From the NCBI GenBank assembly GCA_041670885.1, contig JBAXYJ010000149.1, forward strand, positions 1 to 7,074: DNA of 7,074 nucleotides, given 5' to 3'. Origin of the DNA: JAJBWD01 sp041670885. GTDB taxonomy: Bacteria; Bacillota; Clostridia; Clostridiales; Clostridiaceae. Below, piece after piece: positions 1 to 6,158 of this stretch (position 1 is its first letter; every line of letters begins with the position of its first letter). The position numbers and the translations under genes are program-made. A model generated the notes under the pieces. It ran no database searches and was not told where the DNA came from. It worked only from the letters and a program-made list of their open reading frames with translations.

Positions 1-846
1 CAGACTATGTTTTCATCTAATTTAAGCTCAGCACCCGGCAGTGTATCTCAGGTGAGAGAGTGTGCCAATAACCTTATGAGAATAGGTAAGAGCAGAAATA
101 TTCCCATGTTTATTGTGGCCCATGTAACAAAGCAGGGTGACCTGGCAGGGCCCAGAGTTTTAGAGCATATGGTGGACACTGTTTTATCATTTGAGGGAGA
201 AAGAAGTGAGGAGTATAGAATATTAAGAACTGTAAAAAATAGATTTGGTACTACATCTGAGATAGGTGTTTTTGAGATGAGGGAAGAGGGTCTTATGGAG
301 ATACTTAATCCATCGGATGCTTTTATAAACAACTCAAATGAAAACAGCGAAGGATCAGTGATAGTTGGAATTGTGGAAGGAACAAGACCTATACTTGTTG
401 AAATTCAGGCCCTGGTAACAGAGAGCAAGGCTACTTTCCCAAGAAGGACCTGTGTTGGCATAGAGCTTAATAGACTTAATCTGATTTTGGCAGTTCTTGA
501 AAAAAAACTTAAGCTGCCTTTTTATAAGTATGATGTTTATGTTAATGTGGTTGGTGGATTAAACATAGAGGGAACCTATGGAGATTTAGGCTTAGCAGCT
601 GCACTTATTTCAAGTATAAAATCAAAGGAGATAAAGTTAAATAAGCTTATAGTTACAGGAGAGCTTGGATTAACCGGAGAAGTAAGAAAGATAAGTCATT
701 GTGACAGGGTTGTAAATGAAGGAGAAAAATTAGGATTTGCAAATATAATTATACCGAAAAAAAACATTGATAGAGTTAATAATAAAAAAATAAATATTAT
801 AGCAGCAGAAGATATAAAAGAAGTTGTAAAATATCTTTTTAATTAA
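1..846 (+). CDS. radA: DNA repair protein RadA, 3' part (5' end outside window)
   Basis: RadA is a RecA-like ATPase and helicase that drives branch migration during homologous recombination and helps process stalled forks in the cytoplasm. The reading frame is open from base 1 (codons for Q-T precede the first ATG at 7), so the gene starts upstream and that ATG is internal. The 281 visible residues hold the end of the RecA-like core, including SSAPGSVSQVRE and the RadA-specific KNRFG motif at fragment residues 79-83. The core is followed by the Lon-protease-like C-terminal domain (about 118-281, with GGLNIEGTYGDLGLAAA and GELGLTGEVR). RadA proteins are usually about 450 residues, so roughly the first 170 (zinc finger, Walker A) are missing only because of the window edge. 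No frameshift or lost motif is visible. It ends just before a shared terminator; the usual clostridial/bacillar partner disA does not follow. Confidence 0.97.
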   Translation, partial: QTMFSSNLSSAPGSVSQVRECANNLMRIGKSRNIPMFIVAHVTKQGDLAGPRVLEHMVDTVLSFEGERSEEYRILRTVKNRFGTTSEIGVFEMREEGLMEILNPSDAFINNSNENSEGSVIVGIVEGTRPILVEIQALVTESKATFPRRTCVGIELNRLNLILAVLEKKLKLPFYKYDVYVNVVGGLNIEGTYGDLGLAAALISSIKSKEIKLNKLIVTGELGLTGEVRKISHCDRVVNEGEKLGFANIIIPKKNIDRVNNKKINIIAAEDIKEVVKYLFN

Positions 847-848
847 AA

Positions 849-869
849 AAGAAACCAAAAAGGTTTCTT
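849..869. terminator. Bidirectional intrinsic terminator between radA and the small minus-strand gene
   Basis: AAGAAACC (849-856) and GGTTTCTT (862-869) form an 8-bp hairpin with a 5-nt A loop. Reading minus, the stem runs into a T-rich stretch toward 841, the stronger tract. Reading plus, it is followed by TTCTTATTTCT. It lies between two convergent stop codons (846 and 877), so it plausibly ends both transcripts. Confidence 0.85.
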
Positions 870-876
870 CTTATTT

Positions 877-1269
877 CTATCTTAAATTATACTTACCAAG
901 AGTATCTATTTTATTATACTCTTTTAGTAAAACATCAAACATATTTATGCCCAGAACATTGCATAGGGAAGCAAGATAAAATAAATTTTTCCCGATTTCC
1001 TGCTCAATGACATCCCGGCAGTTATCACATAGTTTTCCTTTAAGGTGAGTATTTAGAGCTTTTCTTATTTCTTCCATGTCTGGGTCATCATATTTTTGTT
1101 TTTTAGCATCAATCTGAATGCAGCCACAGTTGGTGACAGATTTTATAACGGCCCTATTTATTTTTCCTTCGGATTCCTGAAGCTTGGTTATTATATCTAA
1201 AATGCTTTTGTTCCTAAGCAAAGATTTTTGAGCAGAGTTTTGAAAATCATCAAAAATTAAATCCTTCAT
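877..1269 (-). CDS. Small cysteine-rich conserved clostridial protein (possibly DUF1573-annotated), function unknown
   Basis: This encodes a 130-residue, probably cytoplasmic protein with no signal peptide or membrane segment. The start chosen is the ATG at 1269-1267, 6 nt after AAGGAGG. A longer frame starting at 1329 is rejected because its first codons lie on the promoter. The protein begins MKDLIFDDFQNS, has a CGC triad at residues 48-50 and CDNC at 81-84 (four cysteines that could bind a metal). Its C-terminal stretch EIGKNLFYLASLCNVLGINM resembles the last helices of MazG-like nucleotide pyrophosphohydrolases, but I cannot see the complete acidic metal motif of that family. From memory, similar proteins sit beside radA and yacL in Clostridium and are labelled DUF1573; that label is uncertain. 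It has its own consensus promoter and faces away from yacL. No function can be assigned from sequence alone. Confidence 0.85.
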   Translation of the reverse strand: MKDLIFDDFQNSAQKSLLRNKSILDIITKLQESEGKINRAVIKSVTNCGCIQIDAKKQKYDDPDMEEIRKALNTHLKGKLCDNCRDVIEQEIGKNLFYLASLCNVLGINMFDVLLKEYNKIDTLGKYNLR

Positions 1270-1275
1270 AGCTTT

Positions 1276-1282
1276 CCTCCTT
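1276..1282 (-). promoter_or_regulatory. Ribosome binding site fixing the start at 1269
   Basis: AAGGAGG on the minus strand, 6 nt before the ATG at 1269-1267. It decides the start against the upstream in-frame ATG at 1329, which has no such site. Confidence 0.85.
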
Positions 1283-1299
1283 ACACAACCCATAATATA

Positions 1300-1329
1300 A
1301 TTATAAATTTTATAATATTCATTTGTCAA
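1300..1329 (-). promoter_or_regulatory. Consensus sigma-A promoter of the small minus-strand gene
   Basis: On the minus strand, TTGACA (1329-1324) and TATAAT (1305-1300) are both perfect hexamers, separated by 18 bp. Transcription would start near 1293, giving a leader of about 25 nt before the ATG at 1269. The -35 overlaps the first codons of the longer reading frame, which supports the shorter protein. Confidence 0.88.
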
Positions 1330-1352
1330 TTTAATAATATAACATTAATTAG

Positions 1353-1377
1353 AATTTTAATAGGGGGTATTAAAATT
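1353..1377. promoter_or_regulatory. Perfect 10-bp inverted repeat around GGGGG, candidate operator
   Basis: AATTTTAATA (1353-1362) and TATTAAAATT (1368-1377) are exact reverse complements separated by five G's. The repeat lies between two divergent promoters, ending 3 bp before the yacL -35 box and starting 24 bp from the other -35. It has no T tract after it and sits upstream of both start sites, so an RNA terminator role is unlikely. A/T-rich arms flanking a single G tract are a layout used by RcnR/FrmR (CsoR-family) repressor sites; this resemblance is inference only. Confidence 0.55.
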
Positions 1378-1380
1378 ATA

Positions 1381-1409
1381 TTGAAATATAATCATAATTG
1401 TTCTATATT
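1381..1409 (+). promoter_or_regulatory. Sigma-A promoter of yacL
   Basis: TTGAAA (1381-1386) and TATATT (1404-1409) are each one base from consensus and separated by 17 bp. The predicted start near 1416 gives a leader of about 36 nt to the ATG at 1452, and excludes use of the in-frame ATG at 1398. Confidence 0.8.
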
Positions 1410-1438
1410 TATATCAGCAATCAATTTTTGGAAATCAC

Positions 1439-1446
1439 AGGAGGTG
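1439..1446 (+). promoter_or_regulatory. Ribosome binding site deciding the yacL start
   Basis: AGGAGGTG ends 5 nt before the ATG at 1452. The upstream in-frame ATG at 1398 lies inside the promoter and has no comparable site. Confidence 0.88.
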
Positions 1447-1451
1447 AAATT

Positions 1452-2549
1452 ATGTTGATGAAGATTTTAAGAGGTCTATTTACATTAATAGGTCTTGCAG
1501 TAGGTTTCTTAGTAGGTCAGGTATTACTTAAAATTGACCAGATAGTAAATTTATTCAATATTAATACAAAGGGCTTTAATGTGGGAATTTTAATTTATTA
1601 TGTAATTTTCGTTTTATTATTCGGACTTATATTTTTCTTATTAGCACCTGTTCTAAACAGACTAATTACAAAAGGCATATTGCTTTTGGAAAAAAGATTT
1701 CAGGACATATCAGCTATAGATATAGTTTATGGTACAGTAGGAGGACTTATAGGATTAATAATATCAGTTCTTATTATAAGCATAATAGGAAGCAGAAATT
1801 CTATAGTTATAATAATAGAGGTTATAGCGTCTATTCTTATTGCCTTCTTTGGAGCTGATATAGCCACAAAGAAAAGAGAAGAGTTTTCCGAATTTTTTCA
1901 GAGTATAAGAAGGGGAACAACAGTTAAAGATAAAAAGGCAAAAAATAAAGGAATACCTAAGGTGCTGGATACATCAGTCATTATAGACGGCAGAATATTT
2001 GATATATGCCAGACTGGGTTTATAGAAGGAACTTTAGTAATACCTACCTTTGTTCTTCAGGAGCTGAGACATATTGCGGATTCCTCAGATTCACTTAAGA
2101 GAAACAGAGGCAGAAGAGGCCTGGATGTGCTTAATAAGATTCAAAATGAACTTAATATTGAGGTTAATATTTATGAAAAGGACTTTCCGGATATTGCTGA
2201 GGTAGATGCTAAACTTTTAAAGCTGGCTCAGGTATTAAACGGGAAAGTAATAACAAATGATTATAATCTTAATAAGGTAGCACAATTCCAGAAGGTTCCC
2301 GTCCTTAATATAAATGAACTGGCAAATGCAGTAAAACCTGTAGTTCTTCCAGGAGAAGAAATGAGAATACAGATAGTTAAAGACGGAAAAGAAAATGGAC
2401 AGGGAATTGCTTACTTGGATGATGGAACAATGATTGTAGTTGAAGGCGGAAGAAAGCATATAGGCGATGTGGTAGATGTTTTAGTAACTTCAGTTCTTCA
2501 GACTGCTGCAGGCAGAATGATATTTGCAAAGCCTAAAGAAATAGCATAA
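1452..2549 (+). CDS. yacL: PIN/TRAM domain membrane protein YacL
   Basis: This encodes 365 residues, the normal size for the YacL family. Four hydrophobic membrane segments lie at about residues 5-27, 44-69, 89-113 and 117-137. A basic linker leads to a cytoplasmic PIN nuclease-like domain (about 168-290) and a C-terminal TRAM domain (about 301-359), which usually binds RNA. The four acidic residues of a PIN metal site are visible: D173 in VLDTSVIIDGR, E204 in LQELRHIAD, D252 in EVDAKLL and D270 in VITNDYN. It is therefore probably a membrane-anchored RNase, although the cellular substrate of this family is unclear to me. The start at ATG 1452 is set by AGGAGGTG. In Bacillus subtilis the neighbours are radA, disA and ispD; here disA and ispD are missing from the flanks. 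No terminator is evident after the stop, so some transcripts may run into the T-box leader. Confidence 0.93.
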   Translation: MLMKILRGLFTLIGLAVGFLVGQVLLKIDQIVNLFNINTKGFNVGILIYYVIFVLLFGLIFFLLAPVLNRLITKGILLLEKRFQDISAIDIVYGTVGGLIGLIISVLIISIIGSRNSIVIIIEVIASILIAFFGADIATKKREEFSEFFQSIRRGTTVKDKKAKNKGIPKVLDTSVIIDGRIFDICQTGFIEGTLVIPTFVLQELRHIADSSDSLKRNRGRRGLDVLNKIQNELNIEVNIYEKDFPDIAEVDAKLLKLAQVLNGKVITNDYNLNKVAQFQKVPVLNINELANAVKPVVLPGEEMRIQIVKDGKENGQGIAYLDDGTMIVVEGGRKHIGDVVDVLVTSVLQTAAGRMIFAKPKEIA

Positions 2550-2561
2550 AAATAATTATTA

Positions 2562-2590
2562 TTGACATAATATTTATGATTCTATATATT
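2562..2590 (+). promoter_or_regulatory. Sigma-A promoter of the proS-cysS leader
   Basis: A perfect TTGACA (2562-2567) is followed after 17 bp by TATATT (2585-2590). Transcription would begin near 2597, just ahead of the base of T-box stem I at 2609. Confidence 0.87.
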
Positions 2591-2605
2591 AGTATTAAAA
2601 TTTAA

Positions 2606-2786
2606 TATCTGCAATGAGGAAGAATAGTAGATAAATTACAGAGATAAAATCAAAGCTGAGAGATTTTAAACTTTCGAACCCGCTTCTAAGCAGCTGTGGC
2701 CGGAGAATTCCGTTATAAAAATGAGTACAAATTTAGGTGGTACCGCGATAAACTCGCCCTAAAAAATGGGTGGGTTTTTTTTATTA
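2606..2786 (+). ncRNA. T-box riboswitch, proline specifier, upstream of proS
   Basis: This leader RNA binds tRNA-Pro and lets transcription into proS proceed when that tRNA is uncharged. The hallmark T-box sequence AGGTGGTACCGCG is at 2735-2747. Stem I can be traced: base CTGC (2609-2612) with GCAG (2690-2693), a kink-turn-like AATGA/AA, then GGAAG (2618-2622) with CTTCT (2683-2687). Above these lies a specifier loop with AGTA on the 5' side and GAA (2676-2678) on the 3' side, followed by CCC at 2679-2681. The overlapping CCG also codes proline, so the amino-acid call does not depend on the exact register. The distal part has an AGAGA bulge (2639-2643) and the loop GCTGAGA (2655-2661), which fits GNUGNRA. 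A stem III hairpin CGGA-gaat-TCCG lies at 2701-2712. GTAC at 2725-2728 can pair with the T-box to form the antiterminator. Confidence 0.93.
2751..2782 (+). terminator. T-box-controlled intrinsic terminator
   Basis: An A-A-A-CTCGCCC arm ending at 2759 pairs with GGGTGGG (2768-2774) and following T's, giving a stem of about 10 bp including two G-U pairs and a loop of about 8 nt. A run of eight T's follows (2775-2782). It immediately follows the T-box, the standard position for the regulated terminator. Confidence 0.9.
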
Positions 2787-2788
2787 TG

Positions 2789-2882
2789 AAGATTGCATAA
2801 TAACCTTAGGCTGGTCCATCTTAAAAATAACGAATTTTCACCGTTTTTCAAAATGGAATATAATCATTAATTATGCAATCTT
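2789..2882 (+). repeat. 94-nt segment bounded by 13-bp inverted repeats, between T-box terminator and proS
   Basis: AAGATTGCATAAT (2789-2801) and ATTATGCAATCTT (2870-2882) are perfect reverse complements. Inside, TCCATCTT (2815-2822) pairs with AAAATGGA (2850-2857) with one mismatch, and AACG (2828-2831) may pair with CGTT in 2842-2845, so the whole segment can fold into one long hairpin. Seven T's (2881-2887) directly overlap and follow the right arm, so a weak second terminator is possible, though the stem is A/T-rich. The left arm can instead make a local hairpin, ATTATG (2783-2788) with CATAAT (2796-2801). No target-site duplication is clear, so I do not call it a mobile element. Function unknown. 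Confidence 0.65.
2835..2864 (+). promoter_or_regulatory. Possible internal promoter of proS, downstream of the T-box terminator
   Basis: A perfect TATAAT (2859-2864) is preceded after 18 bp by a weak TTTTCA (2835-2840, four of six matches). If used, transcripts would start near 2871 and bypass the T-box. The A/T-rich context makes a chance match quite possible. Confidence 0.3.
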
Positions 2883-2906
2883 TTTTTAATTTTAAGGAGG
2901 ATTATT

Positions 2907-4625
2907 ATGAGATTATCAAAAACAATTATGGGAACTTTAAGAGAAGTACCAAATGAAGCAGAAATTAAAAGTCATCAGCTTATGCTTAGAGCTGGACTTA
3001 TGAGAAAGAGTGCCTCTGGCATATATAACTATCTTCCTCTTGGAGTTAAAGCTCTTAAAAATGTGGAAAACATAGTAAGGGAAGAAATGAATAATAAGGA
3101 AGCCGTAGAAATACTATGCTCAGCAGTTATTCCATCTGAGCTGTGGAAGGAAAGCGGAAGATGGGAAGTATTTGGCCCTGAAATGTTTAAACTGAAAGAC
3201 AGAAATGAAAGGGAATTTTGCTTAGGACCTACTCATGAAGAAGTGTTTACAGATTTAATAAGAAATGAAGTTAAGTCCTACAAACAGCTTCCTCTTAATC
3301 TGTACCAGATACAGACAAAATACAGGGATGAAAGAAGACCAAGATTTGGAGTCATGAGGTCAAGAGAATTCATAATGAAGGATGCATACTCTTTTGATAA
3401 GGATAATGAAGGCCTAAATATTGCCTATGAGAAGATGTATGATGCTTATCATAAAATATTTAACAGATGCGGTCTTACAACTAAATGCGTGGAAGCAGAT
3501 TCCGGAGCAATGGGAGGCTCAGGCTCAGCAGAATTCATGGTAAAAAGTGAAGTAGGAGAAGATGAAATAGCATTCTGCAGGGACTGTTCTTATGCTGCTA
3601 ATGTAGAAAAGGCAGAAGCAACAGCGCAGGAGGCAGAGACAGAGGAATTACTAGACGCTGTAAAGATTGAAACACCAAATGTAAGAACTATTGATGAACT
3701 GGTTTCCTTCTTAAACACCACATCTAAGAAATTTGCTAAAACCCTTATATATAAAGCAGATGATAAAGTGGCTGCAATAATGGTAAGAGGAGACAGGGAA
3801 GTTAACGAAATAAAAGTTATAAATAAAATAGGGGGAGTTATTGATTTTAACCTGGCAGATGAAAAAACAGTAATTCAAGCTACAGATTCTAAAATAGGAT
3901 ATGCAGGACCTGTTGGACTAAAAGCTGACTATCTTTTTGTAGATAATGAAATTACAGGCATGTTTAATTTTATAGTTGGCGCAAACCAGGAAGGGTACCA
4001 CATTAAAAACGTTAATTATGGAAGAGACTTTGAAGGAATAGTTGGAGACTTCAGAAAGGTAGTGGAAGGGGATATCTGCCCAAAATGCGGAGGACAGCTT
4101 ACAGTTGCCAGAGGAATTGAGGTAGGACATATATTCAAACTGGGAACTAAATACTCAAAAGCCTTTAAAGCAGAATTTATAGATGAAGGTGGAAAACCAA
4201 AGCCTGTTATTATGGGCTGTTATGGAATAGGCATCAACAGGACCTTAGCAGCAGTAATTGAGCAGCATAATGATGAAAAGGGAATCGTTTGGCCCTTAGC
4301 AGTTGCGCCATATCAGGTTATAATAATTCCAATATCAAATAAAAACGAAGAGCAGATGAGGCTCTCAGAAGAGCTTTATAAGGAAATAGGAAATATGGGA
4401 ATTGATGTACTTTTAGATGACAGGGCAGAAAGACCAGGAGTTAAATTTAATGATGCTGATCTTTTAGGAATTACAATGAGAATTACAGTTGGAAAAAAGT
4501 GCAGTGAGGGAATTCTTGAATTTAAAATAAGAGACAGGGAAGACATAGAACTTATAGAAAAAGATAAAATACAGGACAGAATAAGAGAAGAGTATAATAA
4601 CAGAGGCTTAAATATCAGGAGGTAA
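2907..4625 (+). CDS. proS: Prolyl-tRNA synthetase, bacterial type with editing domain
   Basis: This class II aminoacyl-tRNA synthetase charges tRNA-Pro with proline, using ATP, in the cytoplasm. The 572 residues match the usual bacterial-type length. Motif 1 lies in GIYNYLPLGVKAL (about 38-50), motif 2 around RDERRPRFGVMRSREFIMKD (140-159), and motif 3 in GCYGIGINRTLAA (437-449). The INS/YbaK-like editing domain spans about 225-405. It keeps the lysine of FAKTLIYKAD (K278, counterpart of the E. coli editing lysine) and the VRGDREVNEIK stretch, so mischarged Ala-tRNA is probably hydrolysed. The C-terminal anticodon-binding domain starts near 466. CRDC (224-227) and CPKC (391-394) flank the insertion and may share a structural metal. 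ATG 2907 follows AAGGAGG (2894-2900). It is the first gene after the proline T-box and is followed 2 nt later by cysS. Confidence 0.98.
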   Translation: MRLSKTIMGTLREVPNEAEIKSHQLMLRAGLMRKSASGIYNYLPLGVKALKNVENIVREEMNNKEAVEILCSAVIPSELWKESGRWEVFGPEMFKLKDRNEREFCLGPTHEEVFTDLIRNEVKSYKQLPLNLYQIQTKYRDERRPRFGVMRSREFIMKDAYSFDKDNEGLNIAYEKMYDAYHKIFNRCGLTTKCVEADSGAMGGSGSAEFMVKSEVGEDEIAFCRDCSYAANVEKAEATAQEAETEELLDAVKIETPNVRTIDELVSFLNTTSKKFAKTLIYKADDKVAAIMVRGDREVNEIKVINKIGGVIDFNLADEKTVIQATDSKIGYAGPVGLKADYLFVDNEITGMFNFIVGANQEGYHIKNVNYGRDFEGIVGDFRKVVEGDICPKCGGQLTVARGIEVGHIFKLGTKYSKAFKAEFIDEGGKPKPVIMGCYGIGINRTLAAVIEQHNDEKGIVWPLAVAPYQVIIIPISNKNEEQMRLSEELYKEIGNMGIDVLLDDRAERPGVKFNDADLLGITMRITVGKKCSEGILEFKIRDREDIELIEKDKIQDRIREEYNNRGLNIRR

Positions 4626-4627
4626 TT

Positions 4628-6025
4628 ATGAAAATATATAATACCCTTACGAAAAGCAAAGAAGAATTTATTCCAATAAATCCGGGTGAAGTAAGGATGT
4701 ATGTGTGCGGCCCTACTGTTTATAATTATTTTCACATAGGAAACGGGAGAACCTTCATAGTATTTGATACCGTAAGAAGATATTTAGAGTGGAGAGGCTA
4801 CAAGGTAAAATTTGTCCAAAACTTTACGGATATTGACGATAGGATGATAAATAGGGCAAATGAGGAAGGAATATCTGTAAAAGAGCTGGGAGATAAGTTT
4901 ATTGCTGAATATTATAAAGATGCAGATAACCTAAATATTGAAAGAGCAACCGTAAACCCAAGAGCCACAGAGTATATGGAGGATATAATAAGCTTCGTAT
5001 CTGATTTGGTAGATAAGGGATATGCCTACGAAATCAACGGTGATGTTTACTATGATACATCAAAGTTTAAGGAATACGGAAAGCTTTCAGGTCAAAATCT
5101 GGAAGAACTACAGGCCGGCGCCAGGATATCAGTAGATGAAAGAAAGAAAAGCCCCATGGATTTTGCTGTCTGGAAGAGCAAGAAAGAGGGAGAGCCCAGC
5201 TGGAAAAGTCCTTTCGGGGAAGGAAGACCAGGCTGGCATATAGAATGCTCCTGCATGGCCTATAAGATTCTTGGAGAAACAATAGATATTCATGCAGGAG
5301 GATCGGATTTAGTATTTCCTCACCATGAAAATGAAATAGCTCAAAGTGAAGGAAGAACAGGAAAGCCCTTTGCAAATTACTGGATGCATTCAGCATTTCT
5401 TAATATAAATAATGTAAAAATGTCAAAATCACTTAATAATTTCTTTACAGCAAGAGAGATATCAGAAAGGTATGATAGTGATGTTATCAGGTTTTTTATG
5501 CTGTCGGGACACTACAGGACACAGATAAATTTCAGTGAGGAGCTGCTTAAATCAGCTAAGTCTGCACTTTATAGAATTAAAAATGCTGTTTCTAATCTTT
5601 TGAATCTTTTAAAAGAGACAAAGGTAAGTAAAATCTCAGAGGAAGAAAAAATATATTTAGATAAATTACTTTCCTATAAGGATAAGTTTATAGAAAAAAT
5701 GGACGATGATTTTAATACTGCAGACGGACTTTCAGTAATATATGATTTAATCAGGGATATTAACTCAAATATCAATTACAATTCATCTAAGGAGCTTATA
5801 GATGGTGCTTATAAGCTGATTAAAGATTTATTGGAGCCCTTCGCCATATTAATCACAGAAGGAAAAGATACCATAGAAGAAGAAGTAGAAAAGCTTATTG
5901 AGGAAAGACAGCAGGCAAGGAAAGATAAAAATTATAAAAGATCTGATGAAATAAGAGATTATTTAAAAGATAAAGGGATAGTTTTAGAGGATACTCCCCA
6001 GGGAGTAAGATGGAAAAAGGTCTAG
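4628..6025 (+). CDS. cysS: Cysteinyl-tRNA synthetase
   Basis: This class Ia synthetase charges tRNA-Cys with cysteine. The 465 residues are full length. The Rossmann catalytic core holds the HIGH-type motif HIGN (36-39) and an intact KMSKS (264-268). The zinc that selects cysteine is expected at C27 (MYVCGPTVYN), C207 (GWHIECSCM), H232 and E236 (PHHENEIAQSEG), all present. A helical DALR-type domain follows from about 300, then a short basic C-terminus (QARKDKNYKRSDEIRD). The ATG lies 2 nt after the proS stop, and its AGGAGG (4617-4622) is inside the last proS codons, so translation is probably coupled and the genes share one transcript. I see no promoter or second T-box before it, so its expression should follow the proline T-box. 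Its stop codon is part of the terminator stem. Confidence 0.98.
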   Translation: MKIYNTLTKSKEEFIPINPGEVRMYVCGPTVYNYFHIGNGRTFIVFDTVRRYLEWRGYKVKFVQNFTDIDDRMINRANEEGISVKELGDKFIAEYYKDADNLNIERATVNPRATEYMEDIISFVSDLVDKGYAYEINGDVYYDTSKFKEYGKLSGQNLEELQAGARISVDERKKSPMDFAVWKSKKEGEPSWKSPFGEGRPGWHIECSCMAYKILGETIDIHAGGSDLVFPHHENEIAQSEGRTGKPFANYWMHSAFLNINNVKMSKSLNNFFTAREISERYDSDVIRFFMLSGHYRTQINFSEELLKSAKSALYRIKNAVSNLLNLLKETKVSKISEEEKIYLDKLLSYKDKFIEKMDDDFNTADGLSVIYDLIRDINSNINYNSSKELIDGAYKLIKDLLEPFAILITEGKDTIEEEVEKLIEERQQARKDKNYKRSDEIRDYLKDKGIVLEDTPQGVRWKKV

Positions 6026-6050
6026 GCTGGGGTTAAACCTTAGCCTTTTT
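6024..6050 (+). terminator. Intrinsic terminator of the proS-cysS operon, overlapping the cysS stop
   Basis: AGGCT (6024-6028) pairs with AGCCT (6042-6046) and GGTT (6031-6034) with AACC (6036-6039) inside, separated by a GG/TT step that can form wobble pairs. Five T's follow (6046-6050). The 5' arm starts inside the TAG stop codon, so termination and the end of translation are physically linked. Confidence 0.85.
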
Positions 6051-6081
6051 CTCCATATCTCTTTATTAATATTTTTTATCT

Positions 6082-6090
6082 TGCTATAAT
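6082..6090 (+). promoter_or_regulatory. Extended -10 promoter of mrnC
   Basis: TGCTATAAT (6082-6090) is a perfect TGnTATAAT extended -10. The -35 position 17 bp upstream (6062-6067, TTTATT) is poor, as is common for extended -10 promoters. It lies right after the cysS terminator and would give a leader of about 60 nt before the mrnC start. Confidence 0.7.
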
Positions 6091-6146
6091 ATATCCAGAG
6101 TATTTAATCAGGAAAGGGTAATAATGTATTTATAATACTTAGATTT

Positions 6147-6153
6147 AAGGAGA
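6147..6153 (+). promoter_or_regulatory. Ribosome binding site deciding the TTG start of mrnC
   Basis: AAGGAGA lies 5 nt before the TTG at 6159. The only nearby upstream ATG (6124) opens a frame that stops after three codons, so TTG is the best start. Confidence 0.8.
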
Positions 6154-6158
6154 AACAA

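Noticed and set aside
1270..1329. Longer start for the minus-strand small gene at 1329
   Set aside because: The extra 20 codons lie on a perfect TTGACA/TATAAT promoter, and AAGGAGG sits before the ATG at 1269.
1353..1377. The G5-centred inverted repeat as a transcription terminator
   Set aside because: It has no T tract after it, its arms are almost all A/T, and it lies upstream of both divergent start sites rather than after a gene.
1398..1451. Longer yacL start at ATG 1398, adding 18 residues
   Set aside because: It overlaps the -10 region of the predicted promoter, lacks a ribosome binding site, and ATG 1452 has a near-perfect one and gives the expected N-terminal membrane segment.
2775..2890. 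Target-site duplication (poly-T) around the 94-nt inverted-repeat segment, making it a MITE
   Set aside because: T runs occur on both sides, but the left run belongs to the T-box terminator and is separated from the arm by ATTATG-A; no clean direct repeat abuts the arms.
4376..4735. 119-residue open frame on the minus strand across the proS-cysS junction
   Set aside because: It is antisense to two well-supported genes, shows no recognisable protein, and has a composition expected from a reverse-frame shadow. The same holds for other minus-strand frames at 48-332, 2235-2459, 3918-4130, 5067-5396 and 6498-6837.
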